A stretch of DNA of 64,000 nt from Diplolepis rosae (Eukaryota; Arthropoda; Insecta; Hymenoptera; Diplolepididae), in NCBI GenBank assembly GCA_030998225.1, contig JAPYXD010000519.1:682001-746000 (forward strand), written 5' to 3'. Positions 63,771 through 64,000 of this stretch are shown piece by piece (the first letter of the stretch is position 1; each line of letters opens with the position of its first letter). A model generated the notes under the pieces. It did not search any database and had not been told where the DNA came from. It was given only the letters and a program-made list of their open reading frames with translations. A program made the translations under genes and the position numbers.

Positions 63771-64000
63771 TTAAAATGCAAAAATATGTTTCTGCCCGGA
63801 TCCTATTTGGTTTTATTTATGGCAGTTGGTGCCTTGTGAATTTTCAAGATGAAAGTAAATCTACTACCTGCCATAACCAGTGTCCTATCTGGCATTAGGA
63901 TCCAGAAATTAAAATGCAAAAATATGTTTCTACCCGGATCCAATCTGGTTATATGTAAGGCAGTTCACGTCTTGTGAAATTTTAAGCTGAAAGTGAATCT
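63771..64000 (+). repeat. Subfamily B satellite running off the right edge
   Basis: Monomers with TTTATTTATGGCAG and GTTCACGTCTTGTGAAA, matching the order at about 60870-61100 and 49430-49630. The array does not end inside the window. Confidence 0.9.

Larger units (their letters stand above)
42058..64000 (+). repeat. 138-bp satellite array, subfamily B
   Basis: Same unit length and landmarks as subfamily A, with different diagnostic variants: GGCAGTTGGTGTCTTGTT, CCAGAAATTAAAATGCAAAA, CTTACCAAGTTACTATCTGG and CTACCTGCCATAACCAGGG. One plus-strand frame can stay open for up to three and a half monomers (for example 50669-51136, 56607-57074 and 61715-62182, 155 codons each). Variants such as CAGAAATAAAAAGG put a stop in that frame in many units, so it is not conserved. 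The minus strand shows similar frames (for example 58602-59087). The block is built from nested multi-unit duplications listed separately. No gene is seen. The array runs off the right end. Confidence 0.97.

Noticed and set aside
1..64000. CRISPR array or other repeat-spacer system
   Set aside because: The whole unit repeats with graded divergence; there are no unique spacers between constant short repeats, and no cas genes.
1..64000. CENP-B-box-like motif in the monomer
   Set aside because: I looked for a TTCG then CGGG arrangement and did not find a convincing match in typical A or B units.

Overview
The window is almost entirely satellite DNA. One head-to-tail tandem array with a 138-bp monomer runs from the first base to the last, with every monomer I read in the same orientation. 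At about 138 bp per unit, 64 kb holds roughly 460-470 monomers (an estimate by division, not a count). I see no intact host gene, rRNA, tRNA or CRISPR array. The many short open frames on both strands follow from a monomer length divisible by three (138 = 3 x 46) and are not evidence of genes. The setting looks like eukaryotic heterochromatin (pericentromeric or similar). The one recognisable protein is of a type common in insects, so an arthropod host, possibly a fly, is my best guess with limited confidence.

Two transposons interrupt the array, and both insertion sites can be read exactly. (1) At 38680-39436 lies a 757-bp Tc1/mariner (IS630 superfamily) element with about 34-bp terminal inverted repeats and a TA target duplication. 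It is an internal-deletion derivative: the transposase keeps its DNA-binding half and the first catalytic Asp, the rest of the catalytic domain is missing, and a short C-terminal tail survives in a different frame. (2) At 41896-42057 lies a 162-bp GC-rich MITE with 37-bp inverted repeats that start CAGTG and a perfect 8-bp target duplication (CCTGGTTC), as expected of a non-autonomous hAT element. Removing either element with one copy of its target duplication restores an ordinary monomer.

Layout. 1 to about 40 kb is subfamily A, organised in higher-order repeats: dimers of about 274 bp in the first 4.6 kb, then increasingly trimers of about 383 bp that contain a shortened monomer of about 109 bp. 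A five-monomer cassette resembling subfamily B recurs inside A at about 5.1, 14.1 and 18.0 kb. About 2.85 kb at 11.7-14.6 kb is repeated at 15.7-18.5 kb. 40-42 kb is a transition zone of more diverged, A/B-intermediate monomers. 42-64 kb is subfamily B, built of nested, very similar duplications: 1.29 kb at a 1,382-bp offset, 4.57 kb at a 5,938-bp offset, and 1.26 kb at a 3,590-bp offset. Both transposons lie in or close to the A/B transition.

Nothing here works together as a gene system. The interest lies in the evolution of the array: deletion monomers with microhomology at their ends, hybrid monomers, patchwork exchange between duplicate copies, and transposons preserved near a subfamily boundary. 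I did not find a new gene-based system.
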